DNA of 64,000 nucleotides from Mycobacterium sp. ACS1612 (GCF_001667505.1 NZ_LZHZ01000048.1:62001-126000); one strand, 5' to 3'. Counted from the first letter of the stretch, positions 25,582 to 37,640 are shown. Notes: generated by a model from the sequence alone, not told the origin. Translations and numbers: made by a program.

Positions 25582-26862
25582 TTAGGACGGCGCGGTGGCT
25601 GGCTGAATCGAGTAAAGCAGCGTCTGTTTGACCGTTTCGATGAACATTGCGCTCGGCGTGTACCCGGTCGCGACCATCCGCATCCGTCCACCGTAGGTGG
25701 TAACACCGATGACATGGTCATCGATCTGAGATTGCAGGATAGGACCCCAAAGAGTCGTCGGCGTGATGGAGCCGCGGACGTCGAGATCTTGCACGCCTAG
25801 GTTGGTGATCAACAGATCGTACGGAAACGCCTTGGTGAAGAGGTGTTCTGCTGCGGCACTTTCGGCGTCGACGGGCATTGCCTGCTCGATGGTCGCAGAA
25901 ACCGCCGCAATACCGGACTCCGATCTGGCGATCGTGAGCTCGCCGGTCATGGCCCTGGCCTGGTCCCAGAATGCGGTGCCGTCCCATGGTGTCATCCCGG
26001 TGACCGTGCATACGAAGTAATCGGCGCAATCCCCCACGCCGCCGACCAGCGGTCGCACGTTGATCGGACTCAGTGTGCGTACGAACTCCTTACCGACCAT
26101 CGTCGCGTGCACGCGTGAAGCGGCGGCTATCAAAGCGGCATGCACGGTGGTCTGCTCGGCGCGGCATCGCTGGACCAGACGGGCGGTCTGCGTGGTATCC
26201 AACGTCACGGTGCGCACATCGGGGTGCGTTCCGTCGAAGGGCCTGATCGAAGCGGGCTTGGACATCCGAGGATCGGGACTGGCATCGGCCGTCGGGGTTT
26301 CGGTGCGTTGGACCGCGCGGGCGACCATCTCTTCCATCGATGGCGGCAGGTCTCGGCGCGTTGACGCTTGTCCGTTGAGCGCGTTGACGAGGTCGCGCAT
26401 CACCGTGACAGACGAAATGCCGTCGGCCGCGGTGTGGTCAAACGTCAGCAGAATCGTGGAACCGGTCTGGTTGTTGACCAGAACGGCGCGCATCAGCGGT
26501 GCTGTCGACCGGTCAAACGGGCGGGCCAATTCGGCGGCGGCGAAAGACTGCCACGGCCGGTCACTTTCGTGAATCGTCAGGTCGATCGGGGCAACGGTCT
26601 CAGCGCGATAGAACCCAAGCCGCGACCCTGGGCGGTCCTCGACGTGTACCGACAGTAAGGGATGACGCTCCTGAACCGCCGACAGCGCCGCGCGTACTTC
26701 TGTCCCGGTGAACCTCACTTCGAATTCGGCGGTTTGGCAGAAGTGCGCCGGATTGCGTTCCGCGTAGCGATAGAAGAGTCGTTCAAGCGCATCGACGGAC
26801 CGAACGAGTCGGGCTGTCGTTTGGCCATCTGTGGACTGGTGGGTACGTGCCGGGGCCGACAT
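25582..26862 (-). CDS. Condensation-fold acyltransferase (PapA/alcohol acetyltransferase-like)
   Basis: This 426-residue protein of the CoA-dependent acyltransferase/condensation superfamily has the active-site motif HTAADG at residues 143-148 (HxxxDG). The DFGWG structural motif of many relatives is not seen. Mycobacterial members (PapA proteins) acylate lipids or glycolipids. No polyketide synthase is adjacent, so the acceptor is unknown. ATG at 26862 has AGGGAGG five bases upstream. The membrane-anchored protein at 25029 follows on the same strand after 10 bases and may be co-transcribed. Confidence 0.78.
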   Translation of the reverse strand: MSAPARTHQSTDGQTTARLVRSVDALERLFYRYAERNPAHFCQTAEFEVRFTGTEVRAALSAVQERHPLLSVHVEDRPGSRLGFYRAETVAPIDLTIHESDRPWQSFAAAELARPFDRSTAPLMRAVLVNNQTGSTILLTFDHTAADGISSVTVMRDLVNALNGQASTRRDLPPSMEEMVARAVQRTETPTADASPDPRMSKPASIRPFDGTHPDVRTVTLDTTQTARLVQRCRAEQTTVHAALIAAASRVHATMVGKEFVRTLSPINVRPLVGGVGDCADYFVCTVTGMTPWDGTAFWDQARAMTGELTIARSESGIAAVSATIEQAMPVDAESAAAEHLFTKAFPYDLLITNLGVQDLDVRGSITPTTLWGPILQSQIDDHVIGVTTYGGRMRMVATGYTPSAMFIETVKQTLLYSIQPATAPS

Positions 26863-26948
26863 CGAAACCTCCCTGAAGTCGGAACTTTTCGGCGGTCATA
26901 AGCACCGACGATTCAGACCGAGGTTTCATCTCACTGCTGAGGCGCACA

Positions 26949-28220
26949 TCACAAATCAGCTGTGAGTGGCGCGCGGCCTTTCCTGAGTCCCAGCAACCGC
27001 ATGCCGTGGTACACGACCAGCGCGGCGATCGATCCCAACGCGATGCCGGTGAATGTGAGTTCGCCTGCCTGCCAGGTGAAATCGGCGATGCCGATGATCA
27101 GCGGGATGGCCGCCGTCATCTGGTTCACTGGCTTGGAGAAGTCGACGTCGTTGGTCAGCCAGATCCGAACGCCCAGCACACCGACCAACCCGTACAGCAC
27201 CACCGTGGCACCGCCCAGCACGCCGGGCGGAATCGCGGAGATCGCCGCACCCACCTTGGGGCACAACGACAATGCGATGGCTACCGCAGCGGCGATCCAG
27301 TACGCAGCCGTCGAGTACACTCGCGTCGCCGCCATCACGCCGATGTTTTCCGCGTAGGTGGTGGTCGCCGACCCGCCGCCGAACCCGGCCAACGTCGTGG
27401 CGACCCCGTCGGCGGCCAGCGCGCGTCCCATCACCGGGTCCACGTCGGTGGCCGTCATCTGGCCCACCGATTTCACGTGCCCGATGTTCTCGGCGACCAA
27501 CGCGATGACGGCGGGCAGGAACATCGGCAGCACCGCGATCGTGAACGTCGGGGTGTGGAACTCCGGCAGCCCGATCCACGGTGCCGCCTTGATCGCTGAG
27601 GTGTCGACCTCGCCGAGGATCAGCGCAAGAACATACCCCGCGACGACAGCGAGGAAGATCGCCAGCCTGCCGATGATGCCGCGGAAGAACGCCAACGTCC
27701 CGACGAGCAGGACCAGCGTGACCAGGCCGACCAACGGACCCTTCTCGAAGTTCGACTTCGCGGCGGGCGCCAGGTTGAAACCGATCAGCGCGACAATCGC
27801 GCCCGTCACCACCGGCGGCAGCGTGACGTCGATCCAGTGCGTGCCGACCAGATGCACGATCGTGCCGATGATGATGAGGACCACGCCGACCGCGACGAGG
27901 CCGCCCAGGGCGCTGCCTGTCCCGTTGGATGCGACCGCCGCCGTCACCGGTGCGATCACCGAAAAACTCGAGCCAAGGTAGCTGGGCAACCGATTTCCGG
28001 TGATCAGCAGGAACAACACGGTGCCGACGCCGGAGAACAGCAGCGTGGTGGCGGGTGGGAAACCGGTTAGCACCGGGACCAGAAACGTGGCACCAAACAT
28101 CGCCACCACATGCTGCGCGCCGATGCCGATTGTGCGCGCCCAGCTCAGCCGCTCGCCGGGCCCGACGACGAAGTCATCGTCTGTCTGCGTCTCGACGTGT
28201 TTCCATGTCAGCGGGATCAC
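26949..28220 (-). CDS. Uracil/xanthine-type nucleobase permease (NCS2 family, UraA-like)
   Basis: This 423-residue membrane protein has many hydrophobic segments and the NCS2 signature GSATTTYAENIGVMAATRVYS near residue 276. The N-terminal half has SVIAPVTAAVA, the usual first half-helix. The length matches uracil permeases. GTG at 28220 is the start. No pyrimidine gene is adjacent, so the exact base is inferred from family resemblance only. It follows the APC permease on the same strand after 42 bases. Confidence 0.86.
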   Translation of the reverse strand: MIPLTWKHVETQTDDDFVVGPGERLSWARTIGIGAQHVVAMFGATFLVPVLTGFPPATTLLFSGVGTVLFLLITGNRLPSYLGSSFSVIAPVTAAVASNGTGSALGGLVAVGVVLIIIGTIVHLVGTHWIDVTLPPVVTGAIVALIGFNLAPAAKSNFEKGPLVGLVTLVLLVGTLAFFRGIIGRLAIFLAVVAGYVLALILGEVDTSAIKAAPWIGLPEFHTPTFTIAVLPMFLPAVIALVAENIGHVKSVGQMTATDVDPVMGRALAADGVATTLAGFGGGSATTTYAENIGVMAATRVYSTAAYWIAAAVAIALSLCPKVGAAISAIPPGVLGGATVVLYGLVGVLGVRIWLTNDVDFSKPVNQMTAAIPLIIGIADFTWQAGELTFTGIALGSIAALVVYHGMRLLGLRKGRAPLTADL

Positions 28221-28262
28221 GATGAGTATCTTGCCTGGGCTAACGCAATTTCGCGGTCGAAG

Positions 28263-29489
28263 CTACCGCAACCGCCGGACGCCGTAAGCGAGCGCGCCGA
28301 CGGCCACCACGGCCGCGCCGACGAGCACCGACGAAACCGGCAGCAGCACAGCCAATACCAAGCACCCGACCATTCCGATGCCTGGAATGACCCTGCGCTG
28401 TAAGGTCCACGCCGACGCATTCGCAATCGCGTAGTACAGCAGCACCGCGAACGACGAGAAACCGATCGCCCCACGCACATCCGCCAGCGCCGCCACCACG
28501 GCGACAACGACTCCGACCACCACCTCCGCGCGATGCGGGGTGTCGAACCGGGGATGTACGGCGGCAAGCGCGCGTGGCAGATGGCGGTCGCGGGCCATCG
28601 CCAGCGTCGTTCGGGATACCCCGAGAATCAACGCCAGCAGCGAGCCGAGAGCGGCCACCGCCGCGCCGGCCCGCACTACCGGTTCCATCGCGGGGAAACC
28701 GGCCGCACGCACCGCATCCGCCAACGGCGCGGCCGCCGAAGCCAGTGCGGCGCTGCCTAATTCGCTCAGCAACGCGACGGCCACCACCGCATAGATCACC
28801 AATGTGATGCCCAATGCGACCGGGATGGCCCTGGGAATGGTGCGGGCCGGATCGCGCACCTCTTCGCCGAGCGTCGCGATCCTCGCATAACCGGCGAACG
28901 CGAAGAACAACAATCCCGCCGCCTGCAGCACGCCACGTACGGTCGCGTCGTCGCCGAGAGCCAAACGTGACGACTCTACGTCGCCGAAGCCGAGTACGAC
29001 GATGACCACCGCGGCGAGCACCGCAAGCACCAGCGCCACGATGACGCGGGTCAGCAGCGCCGACTTCTGGATGCCTGCGTAGTTGACCGCGGTCAACGCC
29101 ACCACGGCGGCCACCGCGACCGCGTGCGCATAATCCGGCCACACGTAATAGCCGACGGTCAGTGCCATCGCCGCGCACGACGCGGTCTTGCCGACGACGA
29201 AGCTCCAGCCCGCGGTGTATCCCCAGAATTCGCCGAGACGCTCACGCCCGTAGACGTAGGTGCCGCCGGACTGCGGATACAACGCCGCCAACCGTGCCGA
29301 CGCCGTCGCATTGCAGTAGGCGACGACGGCCGCGACAGCAAGCCCGATGAGCAGGCCCGAGCCTGCGGCCGCCGCGGCGGGCGCAAGGGCGACGAAGATG
29401 CCAGCGCCCACCATCGAACCCAGTCCGATTGTCACCGCGTCGAAGGTGCCGAGCCGACGGCGCAGCGCAGGGGCGTCCGGCGTGCTCAC
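28263..29489 (-). CDS. APC-family amino acid permease
   Basis: This 408-residue transporter of the amino acid-polyamine-organocation superfamily starts with the conserved first-helix motif GLGSMVGAGIFVALAP, in which the broken helix binds substrate. About eleven to twelve hydrophobic segments are visible. GTG at 29489 is the start. The length is short for the family (usually 430-500), and the C-terminus ends right after the last helix. The substrate is unknown. Confidence 0.85.
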   Translation of the reverse strand: MSTPDAPALRRRLGTFDAVTIGLGSMVGAGIFVALAPAAAAAGSGLLIGLAVAAVVAYCNATASARLAALYPQSGGTYVYGRERLGEFWGYTAGWSFVVGKTASCAAMALTVGYYVWPDYAHAVAVAAVVALTAVNYAGIQKSALLTRVIVALVLAVLAAVVIVVLGFGDVESSRLALGDDATVRGVLQAAGLLFFAFAGYARIATLGEEVRDPARTIPRAIPVALGITLVIYAVVAVALLSELGSAALASAAAPLADAVRAAGFPAMEPVVRAGAAVAALGSLLALILGVSRTTLAMARDRHLPRALAAVHPRFDTPHRAEVVVGVVVAVVAALADVRGAIGFSSFAVLLYYAIANASAWTLQRRVIPGIGMVGCLVLAVLLPVSSVLVGAAVVAVGALAYGVRRLR

Positions 29490-29506
29490 GCCACGATGCT
29501 AGTTCA

Positions 29507-29845
29507 CTAGGCTGGGTCTTCCCCGAAGACGTTTTCCCGGCCCCACACCGTGGCCGCGACCGCGACGAGGATCACGAGCACTATCCCGCCGACCACCACC
29601 AACGGTATCGTCCACAGCCGTCGCAGCATCAGTGCCGTCTCGCATTGGTCCACATAGTCGTGCTGTCCGGCCGCGGCGGCGGCCTGACTCAGGTCCGAGA
29701 TGTAGCCCGTCCCGCACTTGATCTGAAACCCGTACTGGTCAAAGGCATCCAAGAAGACGGGAAAATTCAGCGCCAGCAGTCCGACGCCGATCAGGGCGAC
29801 GCAAACGACACCGATGTAGAACGCGCGGTGGTGGTAGTGGTGCAA
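29507..29845 (-). CDS. Small membrane protein, two predicted membrane segments
   Basis: This 112-residue protein starts at TTG 29845 (His/Tyr-rich N-terminus) with GGGGAA just upstream. Membrane segments are at about residues 9-31 and 76-98. The loop between them contains two cysteines (IKCGTG and DQCETA) that could pair outside the membrane. It ends 17 bases from the APC permease start and follows another small membrane protein gene, so the three may be co-transcribed. No family is recognised. Confidence 0.6.
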   Translation of the reverse strand: MHHYHHRAFYIGVVCVALIGVGLLALNFPVFLDAFDQYGFQIKCGTGYISDLSQAAAAAGQHDYVDQCETALMLRRLWTIPLVVVGGIVLVILVAVAATVWGRENVFGEDPA

Positions 29846-29857
29846 GGGGTTCCCCGT

Positions 29858-30082
29858 TCAAGTCATACAAACGTCGGCGAACAGCAGCACCGGCCACGAC
29901 ACGATCGACCCGAGGTAGGACACCACCAGGTCGATGCCGGCCATCTGTTCCAGATGCGCCGTGTGCGTGCTCGACCAGACCGCCCCGACGATCAGGTACG
30001 GAACACCGACAACCACGGCGATGATGATCAGCTGAGCTATCGTCACCTGGAATGCCAACAGTCGTCGCAGAGTGTCGAGCAC
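29858..30082 (-). CDS. Small membrane protein, two predicted membrane segments
   Basis: This 74-residue protein has a GTG start at 30082. Hydrophobic segments lie at about residues 13-36 and 49-71. It precedes the other small membrane protein by 12 bases. The two resemble each other in layout (two helices with a short outside loop) but not clearly in sequence. Codon use is normal for the region. Function is unknown. Confidence 0.52.
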   Translation of the reverse strand: MLDTLRRLLAFQVTIAQLIIIAVVVGVPYLIVGAVWSSTHTAHLEQMAGIDLVVSYLGSIVSWPVLLFADVCMT

Positions 30083-30187
30083 GCCACTATGTTAATGGCC
30101 ATTCTTGACGTACGCGACGAATTCCTTGTGATACTCCAACCGAACTGGGCGTGTTATGTATGCATGCTGTCCGTTATGGTGGTGGCC

Positions 30188-31426
30188 ATGGCGCGCAGCA
30201 GTCCCACCCGCGTCGAGGGTGTCCGGCGCAGGCCGAAGGATCGCAAGGCGCAGATCGCGCGCGCGTCGGCCGAGGCGTTCAGCGCGCTCGGCTATCACGG
30301 CGTCAGCATGGAGACCATCGCCGCCCGGGTGGGGATCTCCGCCGCGGCGTTGTACCGCCACTACGCGAGCAAGTATGAACTCTTCCGCGACGCGGTGCTC
30401 AACCTCGGCCAGCAGTTGGTCGACTGCACAGCGTTCGCCGACGAGGACGACAGCGATGCCGAGGTGGCGTTGGGGCGACTGGTGTCGGCGCTGATCGACA
30501 CGGCGATGGCCAACCGCGAGTCCGGTGGGCTGTACCGCTGGGAGGCCCGCTATCTACGCGGTGACGACCAAGCCACCCTGTTCGCGCAGATGCGCACCGT
30601 CCATCATCGGATTCAGCGGCCGCTGACAGTAATTCGACCGGATCTGACGTCGCGACAGCGTTGGACGTTGTCCACAGCGGCGCTTTCGGTGATCGGTAGC
30701 ATCGTCGACCACCGCGCCAAGTTGCCCGCCATCCAGGTGCGGGCGTTGCTGGCCGATCTCGCCGACACCGTGCTCGCGGCCGAACTGCCGGACGTCGACG
30801 ACGCGGTCGCCGAACCGCGTCAGCAAGTGCCCGCAACCGCCGATGCGTCGAAATATGAGGCGCTGCTCAATGAATCGATGCGGTTGTTCAACCTCAAGGG
30901 CTATCGCGACACCAGCATGGAGGACATCGCGGCTGCGGTCGGGATGCCTGCGTCCGGCATCTATCGATACTTCTCGGGCAAGAGCGACATTCTCGCTGCG
31001 GCGTTCCGGCGGGCCGCGGACCGGCTGTCTGCGGAGCTGTCCGAAATCGTCGGCAGCACACCAGAACCCGCAGACGCCTTGACGGCGGTCATCGACGCCT
31101 ATGTGGTGAGGTCCTTCGACGGTCCGGAACTCGACTACGTGTACTACACCGAGCGGCTCAACATGACCCCGGGCGACCAGAAGATCTTGCGCAACCTGCA
31201 GCGCGCCAATGTGGAGTCCTGGGTTGACCTGGTGGTGGCAGTGCGACCCGATTGGACGCCTGGCCAGGCGCGGTTCGCGGTGCACGCCGCGATGTCGCTG
31301 GTGATCGACTTGGGCCGGTTGATGCAGTACGAGAATTCGGCGCCCGTTCGCGCGGTCGTGGAAAGGCTACTGGACCTGACTCTGCTCGGCCGTCACCGGT
31401 TGCGTACTGCGTTGCCCGCCAAGTAG
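30188..31426 (+). CDS. Tandem TetR regulator with two complete DNA-binding domains
   Basis: This 412-residue protein has two TetR units. The first helix-turn-helix is at about residues 15-62 (AEAFSALGYHGVSMETIAAR, VGISAAALYRHYASKYELF). The second is at about residues 222-268 (MRLFNLKGYRDTSMEDIAAA, VGMPASGIYRYFSGKSDIL). Each is followed by its own helical ligand-binding domain. Most TetR proteins are about 200 residues with one unit; the M. tuberculosis regulator Mce3R is a known exception with this layout. ATG at 30188 has a GGTGG site; ATGs at 30176 and 30164 are also in frame. It is divergent from the small membrane protein at 29858, a possible target. Confidence 0.86.
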   Translation: MARSSPTRVEGVRRRPKDRKAQIARASAEAFSALGYHGVSMETIAARVGISAAALYRHYASKYELFRDAVLNLGQQLVDCTAFADEDDSDAEVALGRLVSALIDTAMANRESGGLYRWEARYLRGDDQATLFAQMRTVHHRIQRPLTVIRPDLTSRQRWTLSTAALSVIGSIVDHRAKLPAIQVRALLADLADTVLAAELPDVDDAVAEPRQQVPATADASKYEALLNESMRLFNLKGYRDTSMEDIAAAVGMPASGIYRYFSGKSDILAAAFRRAADRLSAELSEIVGSTPEPADALTAVIDAYVVRSFDGPELDYVYYTERLNMTPGDQKILRNLQRANVESWVDLVVAVRPDWTPGQARFAVHAAMSLVIDLGRLMQYENSAPVRAVVERLLDLTLLGRHRLRTALPAK

Positions 31427-31659
31427 GCCAGGTATCCGATGGTGCCGACGGCGGCCAGTGGACGCGTCTTCGCCGAACTCAGGCCAAGCCCGAGCGCCGT
31501 TTCGACACCGCCGTGTAGGTAGACGCGCTGGCGGGTGTCGCGCGGAAACGCCGAACGCGTGATCCCGTCGAACAACTGCGGGCTGGTGAAGTGGGATAGC
31601 CCGACGCCTGCGACCGCCAGTCCGGCGAACTTGGCCAGACGCGAATTGATTTTCGGCAC
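31393..31659 (-). CDS. Small hypothetical membrane-associated protein
   Basis: This 88-residue protein starts at GTG 31659 with GAGAGGA nine bases upstream. The sequence has weakly hydrophobic stretches (LAKFAGLAVAGVGLSHF; TALGLGL; LAAVGTIGYLAYLAG), consistent with a short helical membrane protein of DoxX-like size. Its 3' end overlaps the convergent tandem-TetR gene by 34 bases. It lies 19 bases downstream of the monooxygenase on the same strand and is probably co-transcribed with it. Function is unknown. Confidence 0.6.
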   Translation of the reverse strand: MPKINSRLAKFAGLAVAGVGLSHFTSPQLFDGITRSAFPRDTRQRVYLHGGVETALGLGLSSAKTRPLAAVGTIGYLAYLAGNAVRNR

Positions 31660-31678
31660 AGCTGTTGATCCTCTCGAG

Positions 31679-33163
31679 TCACGCAATCGTGTAGTCGCTC
31701 AACGGGAAATCCGATGCCTCTTTGATCGCCCTGCTCGTCGACATGGGCCGCAGCAGCGTTGGCTCACCCTGCGGGTTGAAGTAGTACGACCGCGACGATG
31801 CGCAATTGCCGATCGTCCACAACGAATCGCCGAGCAGTTCGGTCATCCGGTCGCGGTATCTGGCGTTGGCCTCTTCGGTCACCTCGAACTTGGTCGCGTT
31901 GCGCCGCTTGAGTTCACCGAACAGTCGATCCATGTGCCGCATCTGGTATTCCATCGTATTGAAGAAGTTCAAGCCGAGGAATGCGAACGGGCTGGCGAGG
32001 CTGAGGTAGTTCGGGAAGTAGGGCATCGTCATACCCTGGTAGGCCTGAAACCTCGTCTCGCGCCACCACTTTCCGAGGTTGCGCCCCTCTCGGCCGATGA
32101 TCTCGATGGCAGGGAAGTTGGCGTCCCACAGATCGAATCCGGTGGCCAGCACCAGCGTGTCGATGACCGTCTTGGTGCCGTCGGCGTTGACGATGCCGTC
32201 GGCCTCGATGCGGGTGATCCCGTCGGTCTGCAGATGCACGTTGGGTTTGGTGAACGCGCGGTAGTAGCCGTTGGAGAATGTCGGCCGCTTGCAACCGAAG
32301 TCGTAGTCCGGGGTGAGCCGCCTGCGCAGTTCCTTGTCGCGGATCGATGCGAAGCGGTGCATCTTCGACAGGTCCGCCGCGGCGATGTTGAGCCGCCGGA
32401 AGTACCGATGGTGGATGATCGCGGTGTTGATCATGAACTCGTAGATCGAGTCGGTGACCCACCGAATAGCGCGCTGGGTCGACGGGACCCGCGCGAACAG
32501 TCGCTTGGCCCGCTCCCCGAACCGGATGTCGATCTTGGGCACCACCCAGATCGGTGTGCGCTGGTAGACGGTGAGGTCGGCGACCCGCTTCGCCAGTTCC
32601 GGAATCAGCTGGACGGCGGTGGCGCCGGTCCCGATGACGGCCACCCTGCGGCCCTCGAGCGGATAGGTGTCATCCCATGCGGTGGTGTGGATGACCTTGC
32701 CCGCGAACTCGGTCACGCCGGGGATGTCGGGGACCTTCGGTTGTGACAGGAAGCCTGTCGCGGTGATCAGGAAACGCGTGGAGAGCACGTCACCGTCGGC
32801 GAGGGTGACCTTCCAGACGCCGGCCTCCTCGTCCCAGCGGGCGCCCTCGACGATCGTGTTGAACCGCATATGCCTACGGATGTCGAACTTGTCCGCGACG
32901 TCGTCGGCGTACTGCTTGATCTCGGCACCGGTGGAGAACAACCGCGACCAGTTCGGGTTGGGTTCGAAGAAATACGAGTAGGTGGTGGTCGGGACGTCAA
33001 CCGCCAAGCCGGGATACCGGTTGACGTGCCACGTGCCGCCGAGGTCGTCTTCGCGATCCAGGATCACGAAGTTGTGGTAGCCCATCCGCTTGAGCTGAAT
33101 GCCCGCGCCGATGCCGCCGAAGCCGGCTCCCACAATGACCGCGTCGTAGAGCTCCGAAGTCAT
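31679..33163 (-). CDS. Flavin-containing monooxygenase, Baeyer-Villiger type
   Basis: This 494-residue FAD/NADPH enzyme inserts oxygen next to a ketone or oxidises heteroatoms. The FAD motif GAGFGG is at residues 12-17. The Baeyer-Villiger fingerprint FxGxxxHTxxWD is at residues 152-163 (FAGKVIHTTAWD). The NADPH motif GTGATA begins at residue 177. Mycobacteria carry many such enzymes, including the EthA type that activates thioamide drugs; this one cannot be assigned a substrate. ATG at 33163 is the start. Confidence 0.9.
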   Translation of the reverse strand: MTSELYDAVIVGAGFGGIGAGIQLKRMGYHNFVILDREDDLGGTWHVNRYPGLAVDVPTTTYSYFFEPNPNWSRLFSTGAEIKQYADDVADKFDIRRHMRFNTIVEGARWDEEAGVWKVTLADGDVLSTRFLITATGFLSQPKVPDIPGVTEFAGKVIHTTAWDDTYPLEGRRVAVIGTGATAVQLIPELAKRVADLTVYQRTPIWVVPKIDIRFGERAKRLFARVPSTQRAIRWVTDSIYEFMINTAIIHHRYFRRLNIAAADLSKMHRFASIRDKELRRRLTPDYDFGCKRPTFSNGYYRAFTKPNVHLQTDGITRIEADGIVNADGTKTVIDTLVLATGFDLWDANFPAIEIIGREGRNLGKWWRETRFQAYQGMTMPYFPNYLSLASPFAFLGLNFFNTMEYQMRHMDRLFGELKRRNATKFEVTEEANARYRDRMTELLGDSLWTIGNCASSRSYYFNPQGEPTLLRPMSTSRAIKEASDFPLSDYTIA

Positions 33164-33206
33164 GCTGCAGACGGTACCTCAGGTACCGGAAACTTTGCTG
33201 ACCGGC

Positions 33207-33941
33207 TCAGTCCTTGAGCGATCCCGTTCGCGGTGGATCGAGCGTTGCCACGCACGTCACCGCCCGGTCGCCCTGAGCCCAGGTCTCGGCCGTCGGGTAC
33301 AGCACGTACATCTGCACCGAGTCGTCGACGAGTGCCCGCGGCGAGTAGGTGGCGAGAGCGGGTTCGCATTTGTTCTGGAATTCCTCGATGGCCGATTGGC
33401 CGGGGAAGTCGCCTTCGGGCATCTGCAACACCGCGAACACCTCGCCGGCGTGTGTTTCCTCGCAGCCGACGGTATCGACGGTTAGCACCCGCATGCTGTC
33501 AGGGATTTCCTTGAGGCAGTCCCCGACCTTCACGTCGGTCGCGGTGACTGTGCCCTGCCACACCGTCAGCGCCAGGGTCAGTCCGATGATCAGCCCGATC
33601 ACCCAGAGGCTGGACAGCACCAGACCGGCGATCGCCAAACCGCGGCCGCCCTGGCCCTGTTTGGCCTTCTTCAGCCCGACGATGCCGCAGACGACGCTGA
33701 TCAGGACGCCGCCGATCACGCCGAAGATCAGCGAGACGATCGCCCACCAGTTCGTCTGCTGGGCGGGCGGTGGAGGGTAGTAGCCGGGCGGTGGCTGCTG
33801 CTGATACGGCAGCGGCGGTGGCGGGGGCGGATAGCCGCCCTGCGGAAGCGGATAGCCGCCCTGCGGTGGCGGATACGGGCCGGGGGCGGGCTGGCCGTAC
33901 GGTCCCGGTGGCGGCGGGTAGTTGCCCGGCGGTGTGGTCAC
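33207..33941 (-). CDS. Proline-rich DUF4190 membrane protein with septum-formation-like domain
   Basis: This 244-residue protein has an N-terminal region of about 60 residues made of P, G, Y and Q repeats. Two membrane helices follow (DUF4190, residues about 64-120, with GLKKAKQGQGGRGLAIAGLVLS between them), then an extracytoplasmic domain with cysteines in GDCLKEIP, VGCEETHAGEVFAV and VTCVATL. That domain pattern is typical of the actinobacterial septum-formation family. GTG at 33941 starts the gene 15 bases after its paralogue. It is the last gene of the thiC operon strand run. Confidence 0.82.
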   Translation of the reverse strand: MTTPPGNYPPPPGPYGQPAPGPYPPPQGGYPLPQGGYPPPPPPLPYQQQPPPGYYPPPPAQQTNWWAIVSLIFGVIGGVLISVVCGIVGLKKAKQGQGGRGLAIAGLVLSSLWVIGLIIGLTLALTVWQGTVTATDVKVGDCLKEIPDSMRVLTVDTVGCEETHAGEVFAVLQMPEGDFPGQSAIEEFQNKCEPALATYSPRALVDDSVQMYVLYPTAETWAQGDRAVTCVATLDPPRTGSLKD

Positions 33942-33956
33942 GGGCTGACATTAACG

Positions 33957-34493
33957 TCAATCGCGCAGCGATGATGACCGTTCATGTTTCGACATTGCAA
34001 CGCAGACGACGCCGCGATTGGTGTTTGCCCATGCGACTTCGAACACCGGACCGTCCGGCGATTCCGGCGCGTAGGTGAAGAACTTCGTCCCGCAGTCGGC
34101 GGGGCGCGCATCGGGTGGCGTGAGCACCGCGTACACCTCGCCGTAATGCGGCCGGTCGCAACGCACTCGTTTCACCCAGGTCGGTAGCTGGTCGTCGTAG
34201 CTGTCCTTGACGCAGTCGCCGGCGACCAGGTCGGCCGCGCGCACCGATTTCCCTTGTGCGGAAACGCCATACGCGATGACCGACGTGATGGCGGCGATCC
34301 ACAATGTCGAGATGACCAGCGCCGCAATGGCAAGTCCGCGCCCGCGCTGGTGGCGTCCGCGTATCTGCACCAGGGCGACGATCGCGAAGATCACGGACAG
34401 GATGGTGCCGCCCAGTATGCCGACGACGAACGCGGCGATGGCCCAGCCGTTGGTTCCGCCCCGCCGATCCGGGTCGGGCGGCGGCAGGGTCAC
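33957..34493 (-). CDS. DUF4190 membrane protein, paralogue of the adjacent gene
   Basis: This 178-residue protein has the same layout as its neighbour without the proline repeats. Two helices come first (WAIAAFVVGILGGTILSVIFAIVAL and RGRGLAIAALVISTLWIAA), then an outside domain with GDCVKDSYDD, VRCDRPHYGEVYAV and VVCVAMS. The paired cysteines match those of the neighbour, so the two arose by duplication. The GTG start overlaps the stop of the upstream hydrolase (GTGA), placing it in the thiC-thiD transcription unit. Confidence 0.8.
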   Translation of the reverse strand: MTLPPPDPDRRGGTNGWAIAAFVVGILGGTILSVIFAIVALVQIRGRHQRGRGLAIAALVISTLWIAAITSVIAYGVSAQGKSVRAADLVAGDCVKDSYDDQLPTWVKRVRCDRPHYGEVYAVLTPPDARPADCGTKFFTYAPESPDGPVFEVAWANTNRGVVCVAMSKHERSSSLRD

Positions 34494-35103
34494 GCAAGTA
34501 ACCGTAGCGCCGCGTCAACCGCCAGCACCGGCACGTCGAGCGTCTTGGAGCCGAGGTCATGGCGGGCGCCGGTGACTTCGACGATTGCGGTGGCGGCGCC
34601 GATGAGGGCCGCGGCCGGGCGGAGTTCGTCGATGGTGCCGAAGGGGTCGGCGGTGCCGTGGGTGAACACCGTCGGCACCGTGATGGCGGGTAGGTGCTCG
34701 ATGCGTGCCCGCTCCGGCTTACCGGGCGGATGCAGCGGATAGGAGAAGAGGGTCAGCACGTCGACCTTGGCCGCCTGGTCCGCCACCACCATCGACGTCA
34801 TCCGGCCGCCGTAGGAATGGCCGCCCGCGATGACCGGCCCCTTGGTCAGCGTGCGGGCCAGCGTGACGGCCTCGACGACGCCGGCTTGGTCGGTGGTGGC
34901 CGAACCCGAGGGTGGCCCCTTCGGCCTGCGCCGCCGGTACGGCAGGTTGTAGCGGACGGCAAGCCAACCGCGCCGCGCCCACTCGTCGCAGATTCTGATC
35001 AGCAGCGGCGACTCGCGACTGCCGCCCGCGCCATGGGTGAGCACGACTACCCCTTTTGGGGCGCTTTCGGGTTCGTGTGCGATGCCTGCGATCTGGTCGA
35101 GCG

Positions 35104-35107
<4 letters not shown>
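34490..35107 (-). CDS. Alpha/beta-hydrolase family protein (Rv0421c-like)
   Basis: This 205-residue serine hydrolase fold has an oxyanion region VVLTHGAGGSRESPLL near residue 20, nucleophile elbow GGHSYGG near residue 95 (Ser), an acid near THGTADPFG and a C-terminal His in GARHDLG. The ATG overlaps the thiD stop (ATGA). The M. tuberculosis thiC-thiD locus also carries a hydrolase gene at this place. The substrate is unknown; a thiamin link is suggested only by position. Confidence 0.82.

Positions 35108-37640
<2,533 letters not shown>

Noticed and set aside
29429-30187. In-frame upstream extension of the tandem TetR gene
   Set aside because: The first TetR domain begins just after the ATG at 30188. 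The extension covers three genes on the other strand and has no family match.
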